Below are positions 49,055 through 58,260 of a DNA stretch of 64,000 nucleotides, one piece after another (within the stretch, counting starts at the first letter, position 1; every line of letters begins with the position of its first letter). The notes beneath the pieces are model-generated. The model was given only the letters and a program-made list of their open reading frames with translations, was not told where the DNA came from and searched no databases. Origin of the DNA: Paractinoplanes brasiliensis (GTDB taxonomy: Bacteria > Actinomycetota > Actinomycetes > Mycobacteriales > Micromonosporaceae). Location: NCBI RefSeq assembly GCF_004362215.1, contig NZ_SNWR01000001.1, positions 4,136,001 to 4,200,000 on the forward strand, read 5' to 3'. Both the position numbers and the translations under genes were made by a program.

Positions 49055-50906
49055 TCTTGACCACGTCCTCGAGCATGTTCTCCAGCGTCGCGGCGGTGAA
49101 CGGCAGGCCGCTGATCTGGTTGAAGGGAACCGCGTCGATCAGGTACTTCGCGCGGATCACGTGGGCCAGCTGGCCCAGGTTCATCTCCGGAACGACGACC
49201 TTGTCGTACGCCGCCAGCACCTCGCCGAGGTTGGCCGGCAGCGGCGCCAGGTGCCGCAGGTGGGCCTGCGCGATCGGCAGGCCGCGCTGCCGCAGGGCCC
49301 GGCACGCCGCGCCGATCGGCCCGTACGTGGAACCCCAGCCGAGCACGAGCACGCGCGCGTTCTCGTCGGCGTCCTCGACCTCGACGTCGGGCACCTCGAT
49401 GGCCTCGATGCGGGCGGCCCGGGTGCGCACCATGTGCTCGTGGTTGGCCGGGTCGTACGAGATGTCGCCGGTCTTGTCGGCTTTCTCCAGCCCGCCGATG
49501 CGGTGCTCGAGGCCGGGCGTGCCGGGGATCGCCCACGGCCGTGCCATGGTCTCGGGGTCACGCAGGTAGGGCAGGAAGCGCCCGTCCTCGCCGTTGGCCT
49601 CGGTGGTGAACTCGACCGAGATGTCGGGCAGCTCGTCGGAGGACGGCAGCAGCCAGGGCTCGGAGCCGTTGGCCACGTAGTTGTCCGAGAGCAGGATGAC
49701 CGGAGTGCGGTATTTCAGGGCTATCCGGGCCGCCTCGATGGCCGCGTGGAAGCAGTCCGACGGCGACTTCGGAGCGATCACCGCGAGCGGCGCCTCGCCG
49801 TGCCGGCCGTGCAGGGCCATGTTGAGGTCGGCCTGCTCGGTCTTGGTCGGCATGCCCGTCGACGGGCCGGCCCGCTGCACGTCGACGATGACCAGCGGCA
49901 GCTCCAGCGCGATGGCCAGCGAGATCGTCTCGCCCTTGAGCGCCACACCGGGACCCGACGTCGTGGTGACACCCAGAGCGCCCCCGTACGAGGCCCCGAG
50001 CGCGGCGCCGATGGCAGCGATCTCGTCCTCGGCCTGCATCGTGGTGATGCCGAACTTCTTGTGCTTGCTCAGCTCGTGCAGGATGTCGGAGGCCGGGGTG
50101 ATCGGGTAGGCGCCCAGGAACAGCGGCAGCTTGGACCGTACGCTCGCCGCCACCAGGCCCAGCGCGAGCGCCTGGTTGCCGGTGATGTTGCGATAGGTGC
50201 CCGGCTGCATGCGCGCGGGCTTGACCTCGTAGCGGACGGCGAAGTCCTCGGTCGTCTCGCCGAAGTTCCAACCGGCCTGGAAGGCGGCCTTGTTCGCCGC
50301 GACCAGGTCGGGGCGCTTGGCGAACTTCGACTCCAGGAACCGCAGCGTCGACTCGAACGGGCGCGAGTACATCCAGCTCAGCAGGCCGAGCGCGAACATG
50401 TTCTTCGCGCGTTCGGCGTCCTTCTTGGCCACGCCCAGCTCGGCCAGCGCGCCGACTGTCATCGAGGTCAGGGCGACCGGGTGCAGGGCATAGCCGGCCA
50501 GCGAGCCGTCCTCGAGCGGGCTCACCGCGTAACCGACCTTGGCCAGGTTGCGCTTGGTGAACTCGTCGGTGTTGACGATGATGTCGGCGCCGGGCGGCAG
50601 GTCGGACAGGTTGGCCTTGAGCGCGGCCGGATTCATCGCGACCAGCACGTTCGGCGAGTCGCCGGGGGTGAGGATGTCGTAGTCGGCGAAGTGCACCTGG
50701 AAGCTCGACACGCCCGGCAGGGTGCCCGCGGGCGCCCGGATCTCGGCCGGGAAGTTCGGCAGGGTGGAGATGTCGTTGCCCAGCTGGGCGGTTTCCGAGG
50801 TGAATCGGTCACCGGTCAGCTGCATGCCGTCGCCCGAGTCGCCGGCGAACCGGATGACCACCCGATCCAGTTGTTCGACTCGCTTCGCTCCAGCGGAAGC
50901 GGACAC
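49047..50906 (-). CDS. korA: 2-oxoacid:ferredoxin oxidoreductase, fused gamma-alpha subunit
   Basis: The 619-residue protein joins an N-terminal gamma domain (VVIRFAGDSGDGMQLTGDRF) to the alpha/pyrimidine domain (FLGAYPITPASDILHEL, MQAEDEIAAIGAALGASYGG, TSGPGVALKGE) and a C-terminal transketolase-like end. GTG 50906 follows GGGAGG with 8-nt spacing; longer frames upstream are Arg-rich and lack a ribosome site. An alternate carboxylation/TCA route with ferredoxin is implied. Confidence 0.94.
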   Translation of the reverse strand: MSASAGAKRVEQLDRVVIRFAGDSGDGMQLTGDRFTSETAQLGNDISTLPNFPAEIRAPAGTLPGVSSFQVHFADYDILTPGDSPNVLVAMNPAALKANLSDLPPGADIIVNTDEFTKRNLAKVGYAVSPLEDGSLAGYALHPVALTSMTVGALAELGVAKKDAERAKNMFALGLLSWMYSRPFESTLRFLESKFAKRPDLVAANKAAFQAGWNFGETTEDFAVRYEVKPARMQPGTYRNITGNQALALGLVAASVRSKLPLFLGAYPITPASDILHELSKHKKFGITTMQAEDEIAAIGAALGASYGGALGVTTTSGPGVALKGETISLAIALELPLVIVDVQRAGPSTGMPTKTEQADLNMALHGRHGEAPLAVIAPKSPSDCFHAAIEAARIALKYRTPVILLSDNYVANGSEPWLLPSSDELPDISVEFTTEANGEDGRFLPYLRDPETMARPWAIPGTPGLEHRIGGLEKADKTGDISYDPANHEHMVRTRAARIEAIEVPDVEVEDADENARVLVLGWGSTYGPIGAACRALRQRGLPIAQAHLRHLAPLPANLGEVLAAYDKVVVPEMNLGQLAHVIRAKYLIDAVPFNQISGLPFTAATLENMLEDVVKNG

Positions 50907-51085
50907 GTTCGCAACCTCCCATGTGCCGACCGGCGGGATGAGCACGACTGTGGGCCGGCCCGCGATAGTCATCTCCAGCCTACGTCGCCGGTCCTTACAC
51001 GGCCCGGCCCAGGCCGTTGACCACAGTAGCCAGGTCCGGCACAGCGGAACCACTGGAGTCCACTATCCGGCTACGCTGACGGATC

Positions 51086-51463
51086 GTGGACGGGTATCTG
51101 GGGTCGTACGCCACGCTCGGCTTGGTCGCGGCGGCCGGCGTGCTCGTCTTCGTGGGCGCCTTCGGGGCCAACAAGCTGCTCAAGCCGTCCGCCCCGGCCG
51201 AGCCGGCGGGCAAGTTCGTGGCCTACGAGAGCGGCATCGACCCGGTCGGGGGCGACTGGGCGCAGGCCCAGATCCGCTACTACGTGTACGCGTACCTCTA
51301 TGTGCTTTTCGCCGTGGAGGCCGTTTTTCTCTTCCCGTGGGCGGTTGTCTTCGACCTTCCGGGTTTCGGCTGGGCCACGGTGGCCGAGATGGGGGTCTTC
51401 GTCGCGGTCCTCGCCCTCGGCATCCTCTACGCCTGGCGCAAAAAGATCCTGACCTGGACCTGA
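51086..51463 (+). CDS. nuoA: NADH-quinone oxidoreductase subunit A, orphan copy
   Basis: A 125-residue membrane protein with three TM segments and the family signature KFVAYESGIDPVGGDWAQAQ followed by IRYYVYAYLYVLFAVEA. It is complex I subunit A, but no other nuo gene is in the window. It is divergent from korAB, which in Streptomyces sits near a second partial nuo cluster, so it may be a remnant or act with subunits elsewhere. GTG 51086. Confidence 0.9.
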   Translation: MDGYLGSYATLGLVAAAGVLVFVGAFGANKLLKPSAPAEPAGKFVAYESGIDPVGGDWAQAQIRYYVYAYLYVLFAVEAVFLFPWAVVFDLPGFGWATVAEMGVFVAVLALGILYAWRKKILTWT

Positions 51464-51532
51464 GTCCCGGCAGCCGGGCGAGTCGGGGTGGCGGGCTCGC
51501 CACGCGCTGCGCGGCATGCCAACATCGTGCGC

Positions 51533-52027
51533 ATGGGCCAGCTTTTCCTCTTCATCGTCGTGGCACTGGTCGTCGCGGCGATCGTGTTCGGCGTGACCGT
51601 GATGATCGGTGGCGGCGACAACGCATTGACGCCCGTCGAGCCGGACGGGGCGGCCGTGCCGTTGCCGAGCGACCGGCCGCTCGGTGAGGAGGACATCGTC
51701 CGCACGAAGTTCGACACGGCCTGGCGCGGTTACCGCATGTCCCAGGTCGACCAGGCCCTGCAGCGCGCCGCGTATGACATCGGTTACAAGGGCGAGCTGA
51801 TCGGCGTGCTCGAGGCCGAGGTCGCCGCGCTGCGCGAGGGGCGGACGGCCGACGCCGACGTGCTGCGGCGCGCCCGTGAGGCGGCGATCGCCCCGTCCGA
51901 GGCCGCCACGGCGCCCGCCCCCAGCTCCGACCCCCAGGTCACCGTCACCCCGGCCGATCCCGAGCCGCTGCCCGTCGCGGACGACACCCCGGCGCCGGCG
52001 CGCACCGAGCCGGCCGAGACCAAGTGA
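51533..52027 (+). CDS. Single-TM DivIVA-domain protein
   Basis: A 164-residue protein with one N-terminal TM (about 5-23), then a DivIVA-like motif VRTKFDTAWRGYRMSQVDQA leading into a short coiled coil, and an Ala/Pro-rich acidic tail. It resembles Rv1209, upstream of tagA in M. tuberculosis, and may take part in polar or septal organisation. ATG 51533. The next gene overlaps its stop. Confidence 0.82.
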   Translation: MGQLFLFIVVALVVAAIVFGVTVMIGGGDNALTPVEPDGAAVPLPSDRPLGEEDIVRTKFDTAWRGYRMSQVDQALQRAAYDIGYKGELIGVLEAEVAALREGRTADADVLRRAREAAIAPSEAATAPAPSSDPQVTVTPADPEPLPVADDTPAPARTEPAETK

Positions 52028-52521
52028 GCGCGTCCGATCCCGTCGACGGGTTGGGTGACGCCGTTCGCCCCGGCTCCGGCGAGGTGACCGCCACGGTCAT
52101 CGTCAACGCGCCCGCCCAGCGTGTCTTCGACGCCTTCCTGAGCTGGGAAAAGCAGTCTCAGTGGGTGCCCTTCACCACATTCCGGGTGGTCCGGGGCGAC
52201 GGTGGCGAGGGCAGTCTGGTCGAGGCGATCACCACGCTCGGCCCGGCGGCGCTGCGCGACGAGATGCGGGTGGTCAAGGTCAACCCCCCGTACGAGGTGA
52301 GGGTTGTGCACTGCGGCAAGGTGCTGCGGGGGCCCGGCACGATGCGCTGCACGGCCATGTCGGGCGATCGCACCCAGGTGGTGCTGCACGAGTGGTTCCA
52401 CCTGCCCGCCGGCCCGGTCGGCAAGCTGGCCTGGCCGGTGCTGTGGCCCGGATCGAAGCTGAGCTTCACCGGCGCCCTCAGGAAGTTCGGGCGGCTCGTC
52501 GAAGAGGGCAAGCTGCCGTAG
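52024..52521 (+). CDS. SRPBCC family protein
   Basis: A 165-residue START-like protein: VTATVIVNAPAQRVFDAFLS and WEKQSQWVPF at the N-terminus, a helical C-terminus around LSFTGALRKFGRLVEE. Ligand unknown. GTG overlaps the DivIVA-like gene by 4 nt, and tag follows after 32 nt, implying one operon. Confidence 0.85.
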   Translation: MSASDPVDGLGDAVRPGSGEVTATVIVNAPAQRVFDAFLSWEKQSQWVPFTTFRVVRGDGGEGSLVEAITTLGPAALRDEMRVVKVNPPYEVRVVHCGKVLRGPGTMRCTAMSGDRTQVVLHEWFHLPAGPVGKLAWPVLWPGSKLSFTGALRKFGRLVEEGKLP

Positions 52522-52553
52522 TTCTGTCGTACGTCGCCTCTACGGTGTTCGCC

Positions 52554-53153
52554 ATGACTGACACCGCAGGGCTCGTGATCGGTGCCGACGGCCGGGCCCG
52601 CTGCTTCTGGGGCGGCAGCACGCCCGACTACTTGCCCTATCACGACTCCGAGTGGGGTCGTCCGGTGCGCGGTGACGACGCCCTGTTCGAGCGGATGACT
52701 CTCGAGGCGTTCCAGTCCGGCCTGTCCTGGATCACCATCCTGCGCAAACGGCCGGCGTTCCGGGCCGCGTTCGCCGGGTTCTCGATCGAGAAGGTCGCCG
52801 CGTTCACCGACGACGACGCCACCCGCCTGATGGCCGACCCCGGCATCGTCCGCAACCGCATGAAGGTCGACGCCGCGCTGGCCAACGCCCGCGTGGCGGC
52901 CGAGCTGCCGGGCGGACTCGACGCCCTGCTCTGGTCCTACGCGCCCGACCCGAAACCGCCCCGCCCGGCCACCCGCGCCGACGTGCCGGCCATCACGCCC
53001 GAGTCCACGGCGATGGCCAAAGACCTCAAGAAACGGGGCTTCCGATTCGTCGGGCCCACCACGGCGTACGCGTTGATGCAGGCCACCGGCATGGTCGACG
53101 ACCATCTGGCGGGCTGTTGGGTCCCAGCGATCGGTCCCGCCCCGGCCACGTGA
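52554..53153 (+). CDS. tag: DNA-3-methyladenine glycosylase I
   Basis: Base-excision enzyme removing 3-methyladenine. The 199-residue protein has the zinc-site Cys/His start RCFWGGSTPDYLPYHDSEWG, the catalytic-region LEAFQSGLSW with the family Glu, and a C-terminal VDDHLAGCW closing the zinc snap. ATG 52554. Confidence 0.93.
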   Translation: MTDTAGLVIGADGRARCFWGGSTPDYLPYHDSEWGRPVRGDDALFERMTLEAFQSGLSWITILRKRPAFRAAFAGFSIEKVAAFTDDDATRLMADPGIVRNRMKVDAALANARVAAELPGGLDALLWSYAPDPKPPRPATRADVPAITPESTAMAKDLKKRGFRFVGPTTAYALMQATGMVDDHLAGCWVPAIGPAPAT

Positions 53154-53165
53154 TGAGATGGAAGC

Positions 53166-53714
53166 ATGGCTCAGTGGGCGGTGATCATTCCGGCGGAACA
53201 ATGGGCGACCGAGCGGCTCTTCCACCACGACACGGTGACGGTGCCGGGCGGTGCGGGTCCGATCGGCCCCGACGACGAGGTGCTGCTCGTCGCCGGCCAT
53301 GAGGTGGTGGCGCTCACGCAGGCCGTGCCGGGCGAGCAGGACGACCTGGTCCTGGCCTACCTGCGCCGTGCCTTCGACGAGCCGGCGACGGCGGCCGGGC
53401 TGCGGCTCGACGACGACGTCCGGATCGCTCCGGTCGACCCCGAGCTGTTCCGGCGCCTGGCCGCCGCGATCGGTGGGGCCGCAGTCGGCGACAAGAAGGC
53501 GTGGTTCGTCAGCGTCGCGCTGCCGATCGAGGCGGCCACCCCGGCCGAGGCGGTCCGCCAGTTCTGGTCGCACGTGCTCGAGCTGGGCCCGGCCGAGCTG
53601 CCGACCTACGTGTGGCCTTCCGGCAACGAGCTCGCCATGCAGGCCTTCGTCCTGGGTGCCGAAGCCAACCAGGACCCCGAAGAAGACGACGACGAGGACG
53701 AGGACCAGGACTGA
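53166..53714 (+). CDS. Conserved hypothetical protein with acidic tail
   Basis: A 182-residue protein starting AQWAVIIPAEQWATE, with conserved-looking segments QFWSHVLELGPAELPTYVWP and NELAMQAFVLGAEAN, and ending in a 15-residue Asp/Glu run. I do not recognise a domain. It follows tag by 12 nt on the same strand and so may belong to that operon. Confidence 0.75.
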   Translation: MAQWAVIIPAEQWATERLFHHDTVTVPGGAGPIGPDDEVLLVAGHEVVALTQAVPGEQDDLVLAYLRRAFDEPATAAGLRLDDDVRIAPVDPELFRRLAAAIGGAAVGDKKAWFVSVALPIEAATPAEAVRQFWSHVLELGPAELPTYVWPSGNELAMQAFVLGAEANQDPEEDDDEDEDQD

Positions 53715-53853
53715 GTAATCCCGGAGCCGCGGAGCGGTGACCAGAGGCTCAGAACACAATATGACGGTTTTGGGATCTCACATACATCGATGTTGATGCA
53801 TACGCTCCTCCCCAATCGCGTCCTACCGGGCGCGCTCGTGGTGGGAGGACCGA

Positions 53854-54657
53854 ATGGTCAAGTGGCGGATTCTCGTGAGCACGGCAGTGGCCGCGCTCAC
53901 CGTGGCGGCGTGGGGCACGACCGCCGAGGCAGCGCCGACCGCGCCGCCCGGCGACGGTGTCGTCAGCCCGTCGGTGGTCGGCGGCAGCCAGGCCACGCAG
54001 GGCGAGTTCCCGTGGATGGTGCGCCTGTCGATGGGCTGCGGCGGCGCGCTGTACAGCCCGACCCTGGTGCTCACGGCCGCGCACTGCGTGAGCCGTACGG
54101 GCGCCAACTCGTCGATCACGGCCACGCTCGGGGTCGTCGACCTGCAGTCGAGCAGCCGGATCACCCGCACCTCGAACTACGTCTACCGCGCGCCCGGCTA
54201 CAACGGCAACGGCGACGACTGGGCCTTCATCCGCCTGTCCAGCCCGGTCACGACGCTGGCCACGCTGCCGATCGCGACCAGCACGGCGTACGACTCGGGC
54301 ACCTTCACGGTCGCCGGCTGGGGCGCGAACCGTGAGGGCGGGGCACAGCAGCGTTACCTGCTCAAGGCCAACGTGCCGTTCGTCAGCGACGCCACCTGCA
54401 ACTCGTCCTCGATGTACGGCGGCGAGGTGATCGCGGCCGAGGAGATCTGCGCCGGTTACACCTCCGGCGGCACCGACACCTGCCAGGGCGACTCCGGCGG
54501 CCCCATGTTCCGCCGCGACGCGAGCAACGCCTGGGTGCAGGTCGGGATCGTGAGCTGGGGGTACGGGTGCGCCCGGCCCAACAAGCCCGGCGTCTACACC
54601 CAGGTCAGCTACTTCTCGTCCGCCATCCGCAGCGCCGCCTCAAGCCTGGGCGGCTGA
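53854..54657 (+). CDS. Secreted trypsin-like serine protease (S1 family)
   Basis: A 267-residue preproenzyme: signal peptide about 1-26 (ending AEA), short propeptide, activation site VVGG (41-44), and the triad in LTAAHCVS, DDWAFIRL and CQGDSGGPMF; Cys pairs are in the chymotrypsin places. The Asp of TDTCQGDSGG suggests trypsin-like Lys/Arg specificity. ATG 53854 follows GGAGGACC. Exported, extracellular. Confidence 0.93.
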   Translation: MVKWRILVSTAVAALTVAAWGTTAEAAPTAPPGDGVVSPSVVGGSQATQGEFPWMVRLSMGCGGALYSPTLVLTAAHCVSRTGANSSITATLGVVDLQSSSRITRTSNYVYRAPGYNGNGDDWAFIRLSSPVTTLATLPIATSTAYDSGTFTVAGWGANREGGAQQRYLLKANVPFVSDATCNSSSMYGGEVIAAEEICAGYTSGGTDTCQGDSGGPMFRRDASNAWVQVGIVSWGYGCARPNKPGVYTQVSYFSSAIRSAASSLGG

Positions 54658-54667
54658 CCGTTCACCT

Positions 54668-54698
54668 GGACGCCGGGAACACACCGTTCCCGGCGTCC
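54668..54698. terminator. Strong bidirectional hairpin terminator
   Basis: Perfect 13-bp stem (54668-54680 with 54686-54698), 5-nt loop, followed by GGGTGTTT, between the protease and the convergent enoyl-CoA hydratase. Confidence 0.85.
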
Positions 54699-54705
54699 GG
54701 GTGTT

Positions 54706-55539
54706 TCACCGGCCCTCGAAGGACGGCTTCTGCTTGTTGACGAAGGCGTCGACGGCGGCCTTGTGGTCGGCCGTGGCGCCGCAGATGGCCTGCGCCTGGG
54801 CCTCGGCCGCCAGCGCGTCGGACAGCGTGCCCGCGTCGCCGATCGAGAGTTCGCGCTTGATCGCCCCGTAGGCGACCGTCGGCCCGGCCGCGAGACGCGA
54901 GGCCAGTTCCTGGGCGGCCGGCAGCACCTGCTCGTCGTCCTCGGTCAGACGCGAGAGCAGACCCATCTCGTACGACCTCTGGGCGCGCACCGGCTCGGCC
55001 AGCAGCAGCAGTTCCAGCGCCCGGGCGTGCCCCACGATCCGGGGCAGCGACCACGAGACCCCGCTGTCGCCGGCCAGCCCGACGTTGGCGAACGCCATCA
55101 GGAAGCTGGTCTTGGGCCCGCCGATCCGGAAGTCGGCCAGCAGCGCGAACGACGCCCCGGCCCCGGCCGCCATGCCCCGCACCGCGGCCACCACGGGCTT
55201 GGGCATGCTGGCGAGCCGCTGGGCGATCGGGTTGTAGTGCACCCGTACGGTGTCCAGGTCGGTGGCTCCCGACTCCAGCTGCGCCGCGTGTTCGCGCAGA
55301 TCCTGCCCGACGCAGAACGCCGTGCCCGCCCCGGCCAGCACGATCGCCCGGCACGACTTGTCGGTCTCGAGCGAGGCCAGCGTGTCGCGCAGGGCCTCCT
55401 TGAGCTCGACGGTGAGGGCGTTCATCGCGTCGGGCCGGTTGAGCGTGAGCGTGACGACCGCGCCGGTGCGGTCGACGAGAAGAGGCTCAGTCCTCAGCCC
55501 TGTCATGGTCGGCGGGTGGGGTGGTTGGACGGCGGTCAT
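54706..55539 (-). CDS. Enoyl-CoA hydratase/isomerase (PaaG-like)
   Basis: A 277-residue crotonase-fold enzyme: LTLNRPDAMNALTVELKEAL, oxyanion-hole segments GAGTAFCVGQDLREH and AAGAGASFALLADFRIGG, and SVGLAGDSG-like NVGLAGDSGVSW. An Asp in place of a second catalytic Glu points to isomerase PaaG/PaaB-type rather than EchA. The ATG at 55539 overlaps the PaaX stop (ATGA), giving translational coupling, so this longer start is preferred over ATG 55506. Probably in aryl-CoA or fatty-acid breakdown. Confidence 0.88.
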   Translation of the reverse strand: MTAVQPPHPPTMTGLRTEPLLVDRTGAVVTLTLNRPDAMNALTVELKEALRDTLASLETDKSCRAIVLAGAGTAFCVGQDLREHAAQLESGATDLDTVRVHYNPIAQRLASMPKPVVAAVRGMAAGAGASFALLADFRIGGPKTSFLMAFANVGLAGDSGVSWSLPRIVGHARALELLLLAEPVRAQRSYEMGLLSRLTEDDEQVLPAAQELASRLAAGPTVAYGAIKRELSIGDAGTLSDALAAEAQAQAICGATADHKAAVDAFVNKQKPSFEGR

Positions 55540-56345
55540 GTGTCTGAGAATCCCACACGTCCTCGCGACACCGACTGCAGGCATCGCTCGACGTAGCGGT
55601 CCGCCGCCGGCCTCAGGCGGGTCGCGTGGCGGTCGAAGAAGCCGGCCGCGCTCGTGCCGGGCCAGCGCGCCGGCAGCAGCGTGGCGGGCAGCTGAGGGTC
55701 GCGGAACAGGAACGAGCGCCACGCGTGCACCAGGTGGAAGCGGGCCGCGTACGCCTCCTCGTCGCTGCTGCGCGCGTTGACCGAGGTCACCACCGGACGC
55801 AGGTCGGAGACGAAGTCTTCGTAGGAGCGGGCCAGCTCGGTCAGATCCCAGGCCTTGCCCACCACGTCGGCAGCCCCCGGCGACCCGGCCGCGTGGCTGG
55901 CGCTGAACCGCTCGTAGCCCACCCCGGCCTCCCGCAGCACCGCGTCTGCCTCCTCGGCGGGACGGGGCGCCACCCATGCGTTCTCGCCCAGCGGGCCGTA
56001 GCCGAGGAACGCCAATCGGCCCGCCTCGCGTTTGCCGAGGGGGCCCTGCAGCAGCATCAGGTCGAACTTGCCGTCCCAGCTGACCCGGCCGGTGCGGTAG
56101 ATCCGGGCCGAAGCCTCGTCGAGCCGGCGCGCGGCCTTGGGGGTCAGCAGATAGCCCGGTCCGGAGACCAGACGCAGGGGGTGCAACCACCCTTGGCGCA
56201 CCATCCGGGACACCGCCGTACGCACCGCGGGCGGGGCTATGCCGAGCGGCGCAAGCAGTCTGACCAGGGCCGCGACGGGTGCGCGCCCGCCTCTCGGACG
56301 GAGGTAGTCGCCGTACAGGTCGAAGAGTGCCGACCGCGCCTGCAT
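55536..56345 (-). CDS. paaX: PaaX-family transcriptional repressor
   Basis: A 269-residue regulator with the N-terminal PaaX winged helix (SALFDLYGDYLRPRGGRAPV, then VRTAVSRMVRQGWL), a central region with LTPKAARRLDEAS and a C-terminal PaaX_C part. In Enterobacteria PaaX responds to phenylacetyl-CoA. The ATG 56345 is used. It is co-transcribed with the hydratase, and a 9-bp inverted repeat in front of it is a likely autoregulatory operator. Confidence 0.9.
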   Translation of the reverse strand: MQARSALFDLYGDYLRPRGGRAPVAALVRLLAPLGIAPPAVRTAVSRMVRQGWLHPLRLVSGPGYLLTPKAARRLDEASARIYRTGRVSWDGKFDLMLLQGPLGKREAGRLAFLGYGPLGENAWVAPRPAEEADAVLREAGVGYERFSASHAAGSPGAADVVGKAWDLTELARSYEDFVSDLRPVVTSVNARSSDEEAYAARFHLVHAWRSFLFRDPQLPATLLPARWPGTSAAGFFDRHATRLRPAADRYVERCLQSVSRGRVGFSDT

Positions 56346-56355
56346 GACCGCACAT

Positions 56356-56394
56356 TGTGACAGCCCAAAAGACGATATGCTAGACGCTGTCACA
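56356..56394. promoter_or_regulatory. Inverted repeat operator in front of paaX
   Basis: TGTGACAGC and GCTGTCACA (56356-56364 and 56386-56394) are perfect 9-bp arms with 21 nt between. On the minus strand a -10-like TAGCAT (56382-56377) lies between them. The near arm is 11 nt from the paaX ATG. Layout suits binding of PaaX to its own promoter. Confidence 0.65.
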
Positions 56395-56602
56395 TCCGCC
56401 CGGGCTGGGTTTGGGTTCGCCGGTGTTCATCAGGGAAAATGTTTGATCGGCACGGTGGGCTGGGTCGCGTCAGCACGCGCAAAGGCCCTCGGCCGCCGGT
56501 CGGAAACGAGGTACGGGCGCCGTGTGGGGCTGAGCACACGGCGTAAGAAGTGGCTGTGGGGCAACCCACCGACACCCTGATGTAGGTCTGAGGGGAGACA
56601 AG

Positions 56603-56770
56603 ATGGCGGCGATGAAGCCGCGGACGGGCGATGGTCCGCTGGAGGTCACCAAGGAGGGTCGGGGCATCGTCATGCGTGTCCCGCTGGAAGGTGGTGGCCG
56701 TCTCGTCGTTGAGATGACTCCGGACGAGGCCAGCGCGCTGGGTGACGCGTTGAAGTCGATCGCCGGCTGA
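56603..56770 (+). CDS. DUF3117 protein, 55 aa
   Basis: A 55-residue protein starting MAAMKPRTGDGPLEVTKEGR and ending ALGDALKSIAG. It is near-identical to the DUF3117 family (Rv1211-like) conserved in actinobacteria; function unknown. GGGGAGA precedes the ATG by 7 nt. A hairpin at 56782 ends it. Confidence 0.92.
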   Translation: MAAMKPRTGDGPLEVTKEGRGIVMRVPLEGGGRLVVEMTPDEASALGDALKSIAG

Positions 56771-56781
56771 CGTTTCACGCG

Positions 56782-56820
56782 AGCCCGCCGGTACGGTACC
56801 GCCCGGACCGGCGGGCTTTC
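56782..56820 (+). terminator. Hairpin terminator after the DUF3117 gene
   Basis: Eleven-bp stem (56782-56792 with 56807-56817) followed by TTTC, with an inner CGGTACCG palindrome in the loop. It separates the DUF3117 gene from pepA. Confidence 0.75.
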
Positions 56821-56847
56821 CACGTCTTCGAGAAAGGTCATTCTCTC

Positions 56848-58260
56848 GTGTACTCGATTCGGCTGACCGACCACCTCGACGACGCTCTGACCCGCATCGT
56901 GCCGATCGGTGCGGCGGGTCCACTGTCGCACCCCGACGGCGCCCTGGGTGCTGAGATCGCCGCACTGGCCGACACGGACCAGGCGGCCGGCGCCGTTCAG
57001 ATACTTCCCCGCCCGCTCGCCACCCCGGCCAAGGTGCTGCTGGCGCATGTCGGAGCGGGTGACGAGGCGGGCTGGCGAGCAGCCGGGGCCGCCGCCGCGC
57101 GCAGCCTCGACGCTGACGAGCCGGCCCAGTTCCACCTCGGCCCGGCGGCTACGGCGGATTCCGTACGGGGTGCGGCCGAAGGGCTCTGGCTTGGCGGCTA
57201 CCGATACCGAGACGGGCGCGAGGAACCCCGTACGGCCGAGGTTGCGCTGGTCACGAGCGGCTCGGAGGCGTACGGGGAAAGCCTGGGCCTGGCTCACGCG
57301 GTGGCGCGCGGCACCTGGCTCGCCCGCGACCTCACCAACACCCCGCCCTCGCTCAAGAATCCGCACTGGGTCGCCGAGGAGATCAGCGGCGCCGCGGCCA
57401 AGCGTCCCGGCCTGAGTGTGCGGGTGCGCTCCGGTGACGAGCTGGCCCGGTTCGGCGGCCTGCGTGCGGTCGGTGGCGGCTCGCGGTTCCGGCCGTGCCT
57501 GGTCGAGATGGTGTGGGACCCGCAGGGCGCGACCACCCACGTGGTGCTGGTCGGCAAGGGCATCACCTTCGACAGCGGCGGCATCTCGATCAAGACCCGC
57601 GAGGGCATGAAGCTGATGAAGATCGACATGGCCGGGGCGGCCGCGGTTGCCGCCGCCACCCTCGCCGCCGCCGATCTCGGGCTGGGGGTTCGGATCACGA
57701 CCCTGTTGCCGCTGGCTGAGAACGCTGTGAGCGGCTCCGCGTACCGCCCCGGTGATGTGATCACCCACTACGACGGCACCACCAGCGAGTCGACCAACTC
57801 CGACGCCGAGGGTCGTCTCGTGCTGGCCGACGCGCTGGCCTACGCCGCGGCCGAGCTCGACCCGGATGTGGTGATCGACCTGGCGACCCTGACCGGCGCG
57901 GCAAAGGTCGCCCTGGGCGCGAGCACCGCCGCGCTGTACGGCGACAGCGACGAGCTCACCTCGGCGCTGCTGGCAGCCGGGGAAAAGGCGGGGGAGCCGA
58001 TGTGGCGGATGCCGCTGCACGGCGACTACCGCGAGTTGCTGCGCAGCGACGTGGCCGACCGGCACAGCTCCCCGGCGCACGGCGGCGGCCTGTCGGCCCT
58101 GTTCCTGCGTGACTTCACGGGGGCGTACGCGGATCGCTGGGCCCATGTCGACATGGCCGCCACCGCCTGGACGGAGACGTCGGAGCGCGAGCTGACCCGC
58201 GGCGCGACCGGCTGGGGCGTACGGACCCTCGTGCGTTACCTGGGCACGATCAGCGCTTGA
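56848..58260 (+). CDS. pepA: Leucyl aminopeptidase (M17)
   Basis: A 470-residue di-metal aminopeptidase. Catalytic core: VGKGITFDSGGISIKT, MKIDMAGAA, TTLLPLAENAVSG, and the signature NSDAEGRLVL, with Lys and Asp/Glu metal ligands. It is cytoplasmic and processes N-terminal residues of peptides. GTG 56848. The stop overlaps the convergent O-methyltransferase gene by 11 nt. Confidence 0.95.
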   Translation: MYSIRLTDHLDDALTRIVPIGAAGPLSHPDGALGAEIAALADTDQAAGAVQILPRPLATPAKVLLAHVGAGDEAGWRAAGAAAARSLDADEPAQFHLGPAATADSVRGAAEGLWLGGYRYRDGREEPRTAEVALVTSGSEAYGESLGLAHAVARGTWLARDLTNTPPSLKNPHWVAEEISGAAAKRPGLSVRVRSGDELARFGGLRAVGGGSRFRPCLVEMVWDPQGATTHVVLVGKGITFDSGGISIKTREGMKLMKIDMAGAAAVAAATLAAADLGLGVRITTLLPLAENAVSGSAYRPGDVITHYDGTTSESTNSDAEGRLVLADALAYAAAELDPDVVIDLATLTGAAKVALGASTAALYGDSDELTSALLAAGEKAGEPMWRMPLHGDYRELLRSDVADRHSSPAHGGGLSALFLRDFTGAYADRWAHVDMAATAWTETSERELTRGATGWGVRTLVRYLGTISA

